The notes below the pieces were generated by a model that was not told the origin of the DNA, searched no databases, and saw nothing but the letters and a program-made list of their open reading frames with translations. A stretch of DNA of 64,000 nucleotides from Cyanophora paradoxa (Eukaryota; Glaucocystophyceae; Cyanophorales; Cyanophoraceae). The stretch is from positions 1 through 64,000 of the forward strand of contig QPMI01000032.1 in NCBI GenBank assembly GCA_004431415.1, given 5' to 3'. Below are positions 51,501 through 62,095 of this stretch, piece by piece; positions within the stretch are counted from its first letter, which is position 1, and the number at the start of each line of letters is the position of its first letter. Position numbers and translations under genes: made by a program.

Positions 51501-51842
51501 GGCTAGGGCTTTGGCCGGCGCCGGCGGCCGCCTCGCCCCCGCCGTCCAGCAGCGCGTCCACCATCCAATTTAGCATCGCCTGCAGCGCGAATCACTGAGT
51601 CGGCTGCGGCTGCACGCGCCGCGTTTAATTTGGTGCGACGTGGCCATGGCACAATAGTAAATTAAATGCGGAATTAATTAATCGATGAGGGTCTGGTTTA
51701 CAGAATTCACAATGTGTGCCATGGGCGCCGGCACGGACCCGGGCAACATGCGTGAGGGTCGACCCGCCACACAGGACGGCGAACATCAGCGGCTGCTGAG
51801 AGAGTAGAAGCCGGAAGATGAACACAAGCGAGAGGAAGAGGC
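45514..51842 (-). CDS. Gene F: ABC half-transporter with C-terminal cyclic-nucleotide-binding-like domain
   Basis: A B-type ABC exporter (transmembrane part, then nucleotide-binding part) that would use ATP to move a substrate across a membrane. Exons from 51842 encode hydrophobic segments (FLSLVFIFRLLLS); about 51570-51410 ends CYAWHQ; then the thrice-repeated exon pair; ITAAVMLVQFLIFF near 50090; ERLGDMTTHVQECLQG near 49880; EYQHQGAANAAFGSLAGEYR near 49620; GNVLLQAGILATGVVLVP then AITAGDVLSLY near 49400-49320. The NBD spans about 48420-46850. A cNMP-type domain follows, ending in FRQSE and TGA at 45516-45514, with ATAAA overlapping and following the stop. The 5' end is not found: 51842 follows an acceptor, so at least one exon lies upstream. 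The substrate is unknown. The duplicated exon pair breaks frame if all copies are spliced in. Confidence 0.7.
45640..46680 (-). other. Cyclic-nucleotide-binding-like domain at the C-terminus of gene F
   Basis: GQLRALPLFDEHGAALPDSA (about 46650-46600) matches the opening helix (L-x-x-x-P-L-F). VERGSFVVEEGEPCGTVYFV followed by LSG (about 46470-46400) matches beta strands with G-x-x-V-x-x-E-G-E-x-x-x-x-x-Y-F-V-L-x-G. AHTLAVEERCQLLALPVPAL (about 45745-45690) matches the last strand and C-helix. The phosphate-binding cassette (G-E-x-A-L ... R-x-A) is not clearly seen, so ligand binding may be lost or lie in an unresolved exon near 46270-46090. Confidence 0.6.
46850..48420 (-). other. ABC nucleotide-binding domain of gene F
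   Basis: AFRVENAWVKHHPAADSYAL at about 48415; Walker A GPSGCGKST near 48100-48080, with the Gly completed across an intron; Q-loop LAVVSQSPHIFADTVLANI near 47910-47850; signature ELSGGQRQRIAL near 47570-47537; Walker B STSVLLLDEVTSALGE near 47430-47390; switch His in TVIQITHRL near 47205-47170; D-L-V-V-V-L-x-x-G-R-V-A-E near 47045; LYRKLYRIAQ near 46890. All catalytic motifs are intact. One intron uses a GC donor (GAG then GCAAGT, near 47270). Confidence 0.85.
50111..51376 (-). repeat. Three tandem copies of a 423-bp unit (two exons plus introns) in gene F
   Basis: Unit starts are at 50111, 50534 and 50957 with a 423-bp period. As far as I can compare, copies are identical, introns included. 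Each holds exon a (QIVTRVSDNIYTRLMRHLNA) and exon b (SDGFSLGLFATDMQRLEIGM, then a membrane segment MCVLGASIALAVSFSI). Exon a is entered in phase 0 while exon b ends in phase 2, so inclusion of a second copy would shift the frame. The next exon's acceptor (CCAAACAG) exists only beyond the copy nearest 50111. Confidence 0.85.
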
Positions 51843-52264
51843 CTGAAGTCGACGGAGTCGCGTCGTGATCAGCGCTAGCGGGTCCGGGCCGCCGGGCGGC
51901 GTGCGAATTCGAACGGCGTGATCAAGCGAATAATACTAAGTTATAACTTATTACTTAAGACGCAAGCGGACACTTTCGAAAAAAATCGGGTTAACACGGC
52001 CGGCTGAGCTTGCAGTCTCGATTCAGTTCCCCGTTTTGTCGCACCCAATATGAACCCTCATGTGCGAACACGTCGAGTGTCGACATCGATATCGGCGTAG
52101 ACCCGACTCACCCCGACAGCTGCCGCAGCCACTAGCTGCTGCAGCTGCATGCCAGCTGCAGCCTGCAGGCCTAGGTGGCATACTAAGTTATAACTTATTA
52201 CTTATGACGCAAGCGCACACACGTAAAAAAACACGAGTAGTACGCAACAGCCGAGCCAAAACGC

Positions 52265-52824
52265 GACGGAGCCCCTATTCAAACTCCCGACCTCATACTC
52301 AATTGGCACTTTGAGTACGGACCAGTAGTAGAAGACCGCTGTCGCCGCCTGGCGGCGACTGCCAGTGGGCTGCCATGTGAACGCGCACCGCACGCGCGTG
52401 ACTGCGCAATGCGCATGCGTTGGCCAACGCACTTGACTTGAGCTTGCGCTGGCAGCCTGGCACTGCCAGGCTGGGCTGGCAGAGGCTGGCACAACGTTAA
52501 CCAGCCAGCCTGGCAGCATGCCAGCTGCAGGCTGCGCAGCTGCCTACCAGTGCCTAGCCCGGCCACGGAAGGCCGCACAGCGGCCCGTAGTAGGCGGCTG
52601 TAGGCTGTAGCTATAGCCTATAGAGGCCCCGTACTAGCCTAGTATACGTACCAGTAGGCTGGCAGTAGCGTACTACGGTACTACGGAGTCTACGGTACGC
52701 AACGGAGCCCCTATTCAAACTCCCGACCTCATACTCAATTGGCACTTTGAGTTCGGACCAGTAGTAAAACACCGCTGTCACCGCCTGGCGGCGCCTGCCA
52801 GTGGGCTGCCACGTGAACGCGCAT
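52265..52824. repeat. 120-bp direct repeat, two copies 438 bp apart
   Basis: A segment beginning CGGAGCCCCTATTCAAACTC is at 52265 to about 52386 and at 52703 to about 52824, with a handful of differences. It contains the inverted word CGCCTGGCGGCG. It is non-coding in appearance. Confidence 0.75.
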
Positions 52825-54131
52825 GCGCAGCGCATGCGCAGCTGATCATGAGCTAGCAGTGAGCGCACGCATGCCCACACTGTGCACGTGACAACCGGCC
52901 GGCGGGCCGGCGGCGGCCGCACAGCCGGCGCCCACGCGCGCCCGCCGCCCGCCGCCCAGCCGGCGCGCTGGCACCGGGCGACGCGGCCGCGCGCGCCGGC
53001 AGCGGCGCCGCCCGGGCGCCGGCGCTGACCAGCTGGCGGCTGGCCAGCTGAATCCGTCCGATCGGTCGTTGCCAAGTTGAAATCGATCGCGACGCGATGC
53101 GGTACGAATCGGTCCAATATCCCGATGACGTTCATTGTTATCATCGGAAGTTGCTCCCGGAGTCCGGTACCAGGTACCGGAATTGCGACTTCGAAGAAGT
53201 TCCCAACAGTTAAGCTGGCCAGTGGTGTCACGTGCACACTGCACACTGTCACTGGTGTGCACGTGCACGGAAAGTCCTAGTGGCGGACAGTGCCGGACAC
53301 TGGCGGTCACTGCAGCTGGTGGATAACCGAAAGTAACGGAAGGTGGCGGATAACGTTAACGGAAAGTAACGGAAAGTAACGGAAACGCGCACCGGAGTAA
53401 TTACTGGTATAAGCTGTAGCCTGTAGGCTGTAGCCTGTAGGCTGCAGCTGCATTCATGCATGCAGGCGTACTACCGCGGGCGTAGTACGGGCTGTACAGC
53501 AGCTACAGCTTGCAGCTGTCGTTGGCTGAACAACCGCGTACACACATGTACAGGCACTGGGTACGGTGCTGCAACTGCGCATGCTGCACCGGACCTTCTA
53601 GATCTGTGCACGTGAACGGGCTGCGCATGCTGCTAGTAATCTAGTTTTCGAGCGAAGCGCCCGATTCCCTGAATTCGAAGTAGCGCGGCTGTAGCAATTT
53701 GAAGACGATGCTGATCCGATGATCATGAGCCCTAGGATCGTGATTATTCTTTTGCCACGAGAGTGTCTAGATCTGGCAGACTGCCACGATAGTGACGATA
53801 TATATCGATGACGAGGCCGGCGCCGGCGCCCAACATGTGCACGTGCACGTGCAGTTATTAATTATAATCATGCTCCGCTGAGAGCGCATGCGCAAATTAA
53901 AGCACCGTGGCACCTGCCCACCAGAGACAGCAGTGCGAATTTCGCGATTACAATTCATGGTGCCGCGGCGCGATTCACGTTCACACAAAGACTTCACACA
54001 CAGTCTGTGTGTGACACAGAGACTAGCCGCTGAGCTATAGCACTGGAGAAGCCCTGCGATTCACGTACGCGTTCGCGAAATTGCGAGATTTGCGATTCAT
54101 TGATATTGCAGATTATACAAGTTCAATAAAT

Positions 54132-54165
54132 GGGGGGGTGCGGGGGGGCTTGCCCCCCTGCTTGT
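54132..54165. repeat. G-rich hairpin element, copy 1
   Basis: G7-TGC-G7-C-TTG-CCCCCC-TGCTTGT: a G-run followed by a complementary C-run with a 3-4 base loop. It is closely matched at 57474-57515. Confidence 0.7.
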
Positions 54166-54444
54166 ATTGGTGCCGCACCGCGAGGGGGCACGCAGTAGTC
54201 GGACCAGGCGCCCGCCAACGAGGAAACGAGTGTCTTGCCCGAGCTCGAGCGGCGATCGCGACAGTCATCCTCGAGCTCGGCGCCAGCTTCCGCGCAAATG
54301 CGCTCGATTTTCGCTCTCAGGCTTCGGTGTGCATTCGGGTTCCTGGGTCGTCGGATCCGGAACGGTTAGTGGCAGATTGCAAATGAAACCGGATCCGGAG
54401 TGGCTTTTCATTAGAAAGAATATTCACGGACCGGCCGCGCGTAC

Positions 54445-55620
54445 GGCTGGCGGCAGTGAGAAGCGTCGCGGCCGCCGCTCCGAAGGGCACGTCCGTCAGG
54501 GCCGCCCACTGCGAGGCTCCTGCGCACGGGACGAGGGCGCTGAGCGCCACCGCCTTGCGAGAATATTTTAATCGTCGATCGGCGAGGGGGCCTGCACCCT
54601 CGAGCAGGGCGCGGAGGAGCCTTGGCGGGTCGCCCTCCGCGCGCATCAGATCGTGCATCTCCGCCCGCATCCGCTCCCTGCGGCGGCGTGAGGGGACTGC
54701 CGGGGTTGGCGGGCGGGGCGCGCTCGAGCTCGAGCTCGCCACTAGTACTGGTACGCGGGCTGCCCCTCGCAGGCGAGGGAGGCGAGGCAGCCCTCCAGCG
54801 CCCACTCCCGCGCCCGCCACCACTCCGCGTCCCCCGCCCGCTCCCGCAGTCTGCGCCCATTAATACTAATGATGAATTCCCTAATCATAACAGCCATTTA
54901 TATTGGTTAATTCATGATAAAAGCCGCTTAGATTAATCGATTTTCGCAGCCTGGAAACTTGAAGATAAAACGTTGACCCGAATTCGAGGAGCTGGGTCCG
55001 GGGGCCGGGACTGGCCGTGGGGCGGACGCACGCGTCGGGGCCGAAGAGGGTGAGGGCGACGAGGAGGCGGGCGGCGCGGTCGCGCTCCGCCCCGGCGTCC
55101 CCCGCGGCGCCGAGCACGAGCGCGAGGCCACCCACGCCCCCGCGCCCCTCGACCAGCACCGCGGGGCCGCACGCCGCCGCCCCGCCCGCGCCGCCCACTC
55201 CGCCGTCCCGTCCGGAGCGCCCGCCGCCGCCCGCTGCGACCCGCCCGTCAGCAGCCGCGGGCGGGCCCGGACGGGCGAAAAGGCGTTCGAATTCGGCGAG
55301 GCACGCACCGCGCGCGAGATGGTCAGCTCAGCGGCGCCGGCAGCTGAGCCTTCCGCCGGCCCCGCAGCCGCCGGCCCGTCTCCAGTCGCGGGCAGAGGGC
55401 GAGGACAATGCGGACGCGCAGCGGGTCCCCGAGGCGCCGAGCGGGCCGCGGCGGAGGTGGCGAGCGCCCGCAGGTCCGCGGCGAGCGCGTCGTTGCTCGC
55501 CGCGCCCTCGCGATCGCCGCCGGCGCCGCCCTCCTCGAGCCCTTCGAATTCCAGCGCCGCCGCCCTCCGCGCCTCTAGCTCACGCGACTCCCGGGCCACG
55601 CTGCGGTCCCAGCGGCGCGG
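54445..55620 (-). CDS. Gene G: HEAT/ARM-like repeat protein fragment
   Basis: Exons in minus orientation: about 55450-55320 (DPLRVRIVLALCPRLETGRR), about 55220-55030 (GPAVLVEGRGGVGGLALVLG, then ERDRAARLLVALTLFGPDA before a GTGCGT donor), about 54850-54750 (AEWWRAREWALEGCLASLAC), about 54690-54595 (ERMRAEMHDLMRAEGDPPRL) and about 54555-54445 (AVALSALVPCAGASQWAALT). The alternating amphipathic helices and W-A-x-E-G-x-x-x-S-L phrase resemble ARM/HEAT repeats such as those of UNC-45-type chaperones. That comparison is from memory and weak. Neither end of the gene was found, so it may be a fragment or decayed copy. It is upstream of gene F on the same strand but separated by 2.6 kb of repeats. Confidence 0.45.
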
Positions 55621-57473
55621 TCGGAGCGGTCGGCGCGGCGTTAATAATTTTGATTGTTGAATATAATTAGTAACGATTTTTTTTGCGCATGCGCATGCGC
55701 AATTCGCGCAAGCTTAAGGAGGCGCGGCGCACCTGGTAACGTGCACGGGACCGAGAACGAGGGGCCCTTGCAATTGAGCGCCAGGACGTCGCTTCGAATT
55801 CGGGGTTAACTTTAACGTTGCAATTGCCGCGTGCGCTGGCCGCGGCGCCGGCGCCGCGTCCGGCTGCGGTTGTGCATAAGCATGCGGGCGCGCCGCAGCC
55901 GGTAGGAGAGGTGCGGTCGGCAGCTCTGTCGCTGCAGGGACTCGCCGCTCTTTTAAGCCCGCGGCCGCACGGCCGCGGCTGTTAACGTTGCAATGGCAAT
56001 CGATATCCGCGCCCCTGCAGCTGCTGGTCATGGCTTCCTGCGGCTGATCATGAAGGCAATCGGCGCCTACGGCCGCGGCCCCATGGCCCGTCGCATCGCC
56101 CGGCGCCGGCCGCGGTTGCGGCTGCAGCGCCCATATGCATCCTCCCGCGATCGAGCTTCAGGCTTGCCCGCACGCGCACGGCCGCGGGAGGCTCGTCGGG
56201 AGTCTCTTGCTGCGGCGCTCCCGCGTCGCGCGCCGGCGCCATTCCGAGTTCGCGTGCAGCCACTCCGCCGACCACAATATTTATAATTAATCGTCGCTGT
56301 CGGCGTCCAGCTATCGCTTCGCAGGACGCGCGACTGTGGTGCCAGCAGCCTGCAGGCTGTCGCGCTGCTTGCTGGCTGTCCGACGCGTGCCCGCGGTCCT
56401 TTCAACGCGTACGTCGACGCGTTTGGCGCTGGTCTAGGCACTGATCATGAGGCACAGCGCGCGCGCTGCGCATGCATTGCAGCGCATGCGAGTCCGCGAC
56501 GCAACGAACGCGTCTACGTACACTAGGCACTGAAGCAGGCACTGCTAGCTATACCGGGGTAGGCAGCAGTCTTCAAGGCGGCCAGGCTAGCTACCAGGCT
56601 AGAACTTCCTAGCAGTTGAACCTCGGCTGCGGGCCTGCGGCCTAGCGCTCGATCTCGATTCTAGATCTGCCGAACCTCAACGCCCCCCGGGCCCGCGACT
56701 GCACGCGTACGTCCGACGGACCGGCGACGGTCCGACGCCGGACCGACGGTCGTAGGCTCGTAGGCTGTCGTAGCGCTTCCCGGTCCAGAATCCGATGATC
56801 CCGCCGGAGTCCCGGCGCCGCGCGCGGCGCGCGCTTCGAGAACTCCAAGATAACCGCCGAATCTGTGTACCCTGCAGTACCGCGTACCTTCCGGTACAGA
56901 AAAACTAAAAAGGAGAAAAACGATCATGTGAAGAAAAAACCAATTCATCGCGATTCGCGAAGAACCAACGACCGTCCAACGTTCAAAATTTTCTCCGGTA
57001 ACTGTATAACTAGTTTATAATACTAGCTGTTCACTTCACTACCGGCCCAGGCTGGGAATTTGAAACTCGGTCACCGGAGGCTGCCACTGGTAAGTTTTGA
57101 ACACATTAGGACCAGTCCGAAGTACGGCTGGTGCGAGCCTAAAGGGAAAGAAAAAAGCAAAATTCTGCCAGCAATTTGGCTGACCAGTGCTGTAATTGCC
57201 TCTCTGATATATTGAGTCATAAAAAAATGCAGTCTTCCAGCCCGCATAGTACTGGGCCTCCATGTACCCGTGCTTGGTTATGTATATATATAAGTCCGAA
57301 CACAGCCAAAACATCGCTGGGGTACGTCAAAGCATTTGAGTTGAAATCGCTTACTACGGCGAGTCGAGTCCAAACGCCCCAGCCTAAAACTCGGGTGACT
57401 TGGTGATTGGTTATTAAAACCTGTAGCTAGACCACCAATACCTGCGCTCGCAATTCCGATTGGCCAGCTAGCA

Positions 57474-57515
57474 GGGGGGGGGGGTGCGGGGGGGGCGGAG
57501 CCCCCCCTGCTTGTT
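57474..57515. repeat. G-rich hairpin element, copy 2
   Basis: G-run, TGC, G-run, GGAG loop, C-run and TGCTTGT, matching the element at 54132-54165 in order and spacing. The stem is the G8/C7 pairing around CGGAG. Confidence 0.7.
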
Positions 57516-57593
57516 GTCACTGCCGGGCGCCCCCGGGCCCTGGGGCCCGGCCGGGCGGGCCCCCGGGCCCCGGGGGAGCCTGACCTGGAGCCT

Positions 57594-57655
57594 GCGCTGC
57601 AGGCTGCAGGCTGCAGGCTGCAGGCTGCAGGCTGCAGGCTGCAGGCTGCAAGCTG
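57594..57655. repeat. Heptamer array GCTGCAG
   Basis: About eight tandem units of GGCTGCA, each containing the palindrome CTGCAG. Confidence 0.9.
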
Positions 57656-58010
57656 CAGCTAGCGCTGCTGCCTGCAGCTGCAGTTGATCATGATCATGAT
57701 CGCGCGAATTCGAAGGCGTCTCCGTCCGACCGGCTCCACATGATTCGAATTCTTTCGAATTCGGAAATCCTAATTAATAAAAAACAGCTGTAAATATGCT
57801 GGAGTGTGTGCGATTACTTATGGTGAATATACTCATCATCAAGCCCCATCGTTCGCTGCTATAATTCAAGAGGGCTCATACGGCTTGAGCTTTTGGCGTA
57901 GCTAGACAGCGCGTGTGCGATTCGAGCAATACAAACAGTGCTGCATCGTATATATATCATGCAAAGCCCGAGCAGAATTAGAAGAATAAGTGCATCGAGG
58001 GCCCTCATGA

Positions 58011-61000
58011 TCAGTAGTCGGGGACGGCGTCGTCGTCCCGGGGCGCGTCCTGCGGCCCCCGAGTCAGAAAGTGGGAGAGGAGGGGGCGGGGGCGGGCCCC
58101 CGGCCCGGGCCAGTATTTAGACAGCAAAGCCAGTGCGAGCCTAGCTAGGGGCGTCTCTCTAGATCTCTAGCCGTCCTTTAGATCTCTTCTAAAGATCTCA
58201 AGGACGGCTAACGTTCTTGATTAGACATAGAGAGCCAGGCAGCTAATGATCCCAAGGACGGCTTAGGTTTCTTTATTATTATAAGGAGGTGGCTGGAGCC
58301 AGGCAGATCGCGCGCACCGGAGGGGGCGGGGCGGGCCCCCGGCCCGGGCCAGTATTCTTTAGATCCTTTAGATCTTTAGCCGTCCTTTAGATATCTTCTA
58401 AAGATCTCAAGGAAGGCTAACGTTCTTAATTAGAGAGCGCACCGGCCCCGCGAAGCCGGCGTGGTGATCGCCCTCCTCGCCCTCCCCGCCGTGGGCGCCC
58501 TCGGCGCCCTCGCCCTCCCCGTGGCCGAACACGCCCAGCTCGGCGTCCAGGCCGCCCGTCAGCTCCTCCAGCGTCTCCGGCCGGTACAGCTTCCCCTGCG
58601 CGGGGCTAGGCTTAGCCGAGACACAAGAGCCAGTAGGGGAGTGGCAGACGGAGGGAAGAAGGGGGGGGCGAGGGGGGGACGGGAGGGGGGGGGAGGGGAA
58701 GGAAGGGGCGGACGTGTGGGGTGGGGTGGAGGGGTGGGGGTGGGGTGGAGGGGTGGGGAGCAGGTGGGGAGCAGGTGGGGAGGCGTGGTGCCGGGAAGAA
58801 AGAACGGCAGACGAGGAAGGAGGGGGGAAGGAGAGGGGAGTAAAAGGGGGGGAGGAAAGAGGGGGGGGGGGGGGGCGACGCACGGAGTAGGGGAGGTAGC
58901 GGGGCGCGGCCTTGACACCCGCCTCGTCCCCCCCTTCGTCGTCGTCGTCCTCGCCGTCGTCCTCGCCGCCGTCGCCAGGGCTGCAGGAGCGGAGAAGCCC
59001 GGTTGGCGGTTTGGTTCGAAGAGCGAGAAGGGAGGCGGGGGGCGCGGAGCGCGCGGGCCGAGGCCGCTTTAGTTAGTTTAAGTTAGTTTTTAGTTAGTTA
59101 GTTAGTTAGTTAGTTAGACTTGGAGCGAGCGAGCGAGGAAGGCAGCGGGGAGGGATGCGCAGAGGCGCGCGCGCACGGTCCGTACCCGGCGCGCGGGGCG
59201 GCGCCCCAGCGCTCGGGGGCGGCCGGCCGGGGGGCGCTCTTCCCCCCCTCCCCCTCCTCCCCCCCGTCCTCCTCCTCCTCGTCGTCGGCCACTTCCTCGT
59301 TCCCCTCCTCGAAGCGGGGGCCGGGGCCGGATCTGGGGTCGGGTCGAGGCCGAGGAGGCGGCCCCCGGGCGGTCAGCGCCGGGAGGCCGTGGACGCTTCG
59401 GTCCGTGGATGCGGGCGGGCGGGCGGGCGCACGGTGCGGTTCGAGCGCGCGCGACGGCGTAGAGGGCCGCGCGGGAGGGCTCGTCGGCCACGTCCTCGAG
59501 CTCGTTCCCGTCCTCCTCGACGCGAGGGCCGGGCCTGAGGCAGGGTCAATAACATTCAAAAACCACAGAGAAGAGGGAGGCTTTTTAAAGTGGAAATGTT
59601 CCTCTTTCGCTTGAGGAAAGAGAGGAAGCGAAAGAGGGAAGCTCGGAAGAGCATAGGACGCACGGAGCGACTTTGGCGCGCGGCGGGGGCGCGCCCCAGC
59701 GCAGGGGGGCGGATGGGCGGCTGGAGGGGCGGTTCTGTTCCTCGCCGCCCGCGTCCTCGTTCCCGTCCCCCTCGGGGCCAGGATCAGATCTGAGGCCCGG
59801 CCGGCGCTCCAGCTCAGGGCGAGAACGGCGGCCGAAGGCCGGGCCGGGCCTCAGATCTAGATGACAGCCGAAGTACTGTCCATCTAGAGGGACGCACGGT
59901 GCGATCTCGGCGCGCGGCTCCGCCGCGCTCCAGCGCACGGGGACGGCCGGGCGGCTGGAGGGGGTGTACTCGCCCTCGTCGTCGGCGTCCTCGTTCTCGT
60001 CCCCGGAGCGAAGGGGCGGCGGGGGGGGAGGAGGAGGGGGGGTACGGGGAAGAGGAGGAACGGGGCGCCGGCGCGGAGCCGTCGCCCCAGTCCAGGTCCG
60101 CCTCGTCGTTTCCCGTACCCGCGCCCGTTCCCTGGGGGGTACGCGTCCGTGAGGTTCGGAGGCGAGAACGGCGGCAGGGCGCAGCGCTAGAGTCCCGATG
60201 AGCGCGCGGCCTGGTGCGGCGGCCCTCTATCTATTTAGCCGCTCTAGCTGACGAGGTTCAAAGTAGGGGGGGAAAGTGGGGGGGGGGGGGGGGGGGGGGG
60301 GGGCCGACTAAGCTTTTCAAGAAGGTGCTCTCTAGCTTTTTAAGAAGGTGCTTCAAGAAGATTTCTTTCTAAGAAGCCGACTCTCTAAGATTTCTTTCTT
60401 TCTTTCTAATGGAGAAGCTCGGCGGCGCGAGAGATATACAAGAGGGCGGTTCCCTCCGACTAAGCCGCCCCGCGGCAAGATGGAAGAATCTAGAGATCCG
60501 ATCGAGAAATCGAGAGGGAGATCTCAAGTCTTTCTAGAAAGCGGCGGCGGCGCATGCACGCGCACCTCGGCAGTACCGTCACGGTCGACGGCGGCCCCCG
60601 CTCCTAAGCTTTCTAAGCTTTCTAAGCTTTCTAAGAAGGTGCTCTCTAGCTTTCTAAGAAGGTGCTTCAAGAAGATTTCTTTCTAAGAAGCCGACTCTTT
60701 CCTCACCTCGGCAGTGACGTCACGGTCGACGGCAGCCCCCGCCGCGTTGTACTTCTCCACAATCGTCCGCACGTCTGGGGCCGAGCTCACCTCAGCGTAC
60801 GTCCAAGCTCAGCTTTAGGGAAGCTTTAGAGCGAAAGCTTAGAAATGACGAGCGAAAAGCTTTAGAGATGACTAGTTCGAGCTCTAGAGCTTTAGATCTC
60901 AGGCCGATCTCAGCGTACGCCAAAGCTTTAGGGCGGGTTCGGCAGCCCGAGGTGGGCTTGAGCTCGCCCGGGCTCGAGCGAAAGCTTTGGATTAGACTAG

Positions 61001-62095
61001 CTAGAAGTTAGGCTTTAGATTAGGCCTTAGAGCTCAAGCTTAAGCGTAAGCTTCAGAGTAGATTAGCTTAAGGCAAGCGGGGTCGGCTCGGCTCGGCGCA
61101 CATCCGGGGAGGTGGTCGTCGTCGGGGGGTAGGCGCGCGCCCCCGAGGACCGCCACGCCGGGGCGGTCCGCCAGGAGCAGGGCCGCCTGCGAACGAAGTT
61201 CGTTGGCCGGAGGGGGGGAGGGGGAGGAAGAGGGGGGTACGGACCACGCGGTCCTGGCCGTCCCCGAAGACCGGCGCCTCGTTGAGGGGGTACGCCGCGA
61301 AGAACTTCGGGGCCGGGGCGGGCGCCGCGGGCGTCGCGGGCGCCGCGGGCGTCGCGGGTGTCGCGGGCGTCGCGGGCGGGTTGAAGGGGCTCGCGGGCGC
61401 CGCCGGCTTGGACGCTACGAAGTCCATCACGGCCTTGGGAAGGAGCGCGGCCTCCTTGGCCGGCTGGGGCGGCGCCGGCGCGGCCGGCTTCGACGGGGGC
61501 GGGGGAGGCGGGGGCGGGGCGGGGCGGCAGCGGGGCGGGGGGCGGCGGCGGCGGCGGGGGCGGGGAAGGGAGGAGCTTGGGCGGGGGCGGGGGCGGGGGC
61601 GGCGGGGGCGGCGGCGGCGGGGCGACCGTCGGCGGGGCGATCGAGAGCGGCCCCTTGGCCGGCGCTTGATCCACGCGCGCGGCGGCGAAGCGGTAGCCCC
61701 CGAAGAACGGGGCGGGCTCGACTACCGCGAGAACCGCGTCGGCCTGCGGCGCGGCATCCGAATCAGTGGAGGAGGCGAGACGGATTCCGAGAGCGAGCCC
61801 TACGCACCAGGCGTGCAGACGCCGGAATGAAGTCGTATGCAGAAGCCGCCGCAAGCGTCCCGCCGCTCTGAGACGCCGCGTCGGCCTCCGCCCGCTCGTA
61901 GGAGAAGTCCTGCGTGGGCGCGTGGCGGTCGGTCGCCCGGCGCGCGCTGCGGGCGTGCGGGCGAAGAGAACGCACGCCGGTGGATAGGCTGGCGGTGCTG
62001 GAGCCGAACCGCACGTCGAAAGCGGGCCGGTCCCCTGTCGCCCGGGCGATGACGCCGGCCCGCGCCGCCCCGAAGTTCCCGTCGTCTCTTTGCAT
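58011..62095 (-). CDS. Gene H: acidic and proline-rich protein with a tandem exon array
   Basis: Not recognised. The start Met at 62095 opens MQRDDGNFGAARAGVIARAT, ending near 61805 (YDFIPAS before GTGCGT). A Pro-rich exon region runs about 61760-61237 (PAPFFGGYRFAAARVDQAP, poly-Pro, then KFFAAYPLNEAPVFGDGQ). After that come Asp/Glu-rich exons between 60.1 and 59.1 kb, which are divergent copies of one another, then about 58975-58880 (KAAPRYLPYS), 58605-58443 (LYRPETLEELTGGLDAELGV) and a last exon 58049-58011 (DAPRDDDAVPDY, stop TGA). The final two exons join in phase 0. The region 60.7-61.2 kb holds no sure exon, and the poly-Pro part needs a frame change. Several introns begin GTACCCCCC. 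Acidic low-complexity composition suggests a disordered protein; no function can be assigned. Confidence 0.55.
58078..58440 (-). repeat. Duplicated intron segment with a 40-bp hairpin (gene H)
   Basis: CGGGCCCCCGGCCCGGGCCA followed by GTATT occurs near 58095 and 58334. Each copy is followed by an inverted repeat (58169-58208 and 58378-58417) with arms AGCCGTCCTTTAGAT... and ...AAAGATCTCAAGGACGGCT. The second hairpin has two changes, one on each side. The whole lies within the last intron (58442-58050). Confidence 0.7.
59110..60140 (-). repeat. Array of divergent acidic exon repeats in gene H
   Basis: Three or more exon-sized copies with the order: acidic start, Pro/Ser-rich linker, R-W-x-A, P-R-A, P-C. 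Copies are near 60010-59900 (DENEDADDEGE, PVRWSAAEPRAEIAPCV), 59780-59650 (DGNEDAGGEEQ, PLRWGAPPPRAKVAPCV) and 59330-59160 (FEEGNEEVADDEEEE, PERWGAAPRAGYGPC). A partial one is near 59530-59430 (EEDGNELEDVADEPS). Intron sequence between copies is G-rich on the plus strand and also similar. Confidence 0.65.
60278..60303 (+). repeat. Poly-G tract of about 26 bases
   Basis: An uninterrupted G run (poly-C on the coding strand of gene H) in an intron, directly beside the duplicated TTCTAAGAAG-rich segment. Confidence 0.9.
60310..60697. repeat. 75-bp direct repeat, two copies 314 bp apart
   Basis: A segment running from AGCTTTTCAAGAAGGTGCTC through CTAAGAAGCCGACTCT is at about 60310-60383 and 60624-60697. 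It is rich in the palindromic words AAGCTT and TTCTAAGAA. The second copy is preceded by four TTTCTAAGC units. Confidence 0.75.

Larger units (their letters stand above)
51843..54444. other. Repeat-rich spacer between genes F and G
   Basis: No exon recognised, though the first exon of gene F should be here or further right. It contains a 41-bp direct repeat around ATACTAAGTTATAACTTATT (51933 and 52180), a 120-bp direct repeat (52265 and 52703), a GC-rich CCGGC stretch (52895-53040), GTAACGGAAAG repeats near 53330-53390, many CTGCAG and GCACGTGC palindromes, and a G-rich hairpin element (54132-54165). Confidence 0.5.
55621..58010. other. Spacer between genes G and H
   Basis: No supported exon. 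Short open frames such as the one at 56000-56286 (+) are Arg/Ala-rich and consistent with GC-rich chance. It holds inverted GC words (56821-56840), a second copy of the G-rich hairpin element (57474-57515), a GC-rich palindromic block (57520-57580) and a heptamer array (57594-57655). Confidence 0.45.

Noticed and set aside
56000-56286. Small plus-strand gene (MAIDIRAPAAAGHGF...)
   Set aside because: Arg/Ala/Pro-rich translation of GC-rich palindromic spacer, no splice structure, no recognisable motif.
58444-59072. Plus-strand open frame rich in Gly/Arg as a coding gene
   Set aside because: It is the complement of gene H exons and their C-rich introns; the minus strand gives better protein sequence and splice sites.
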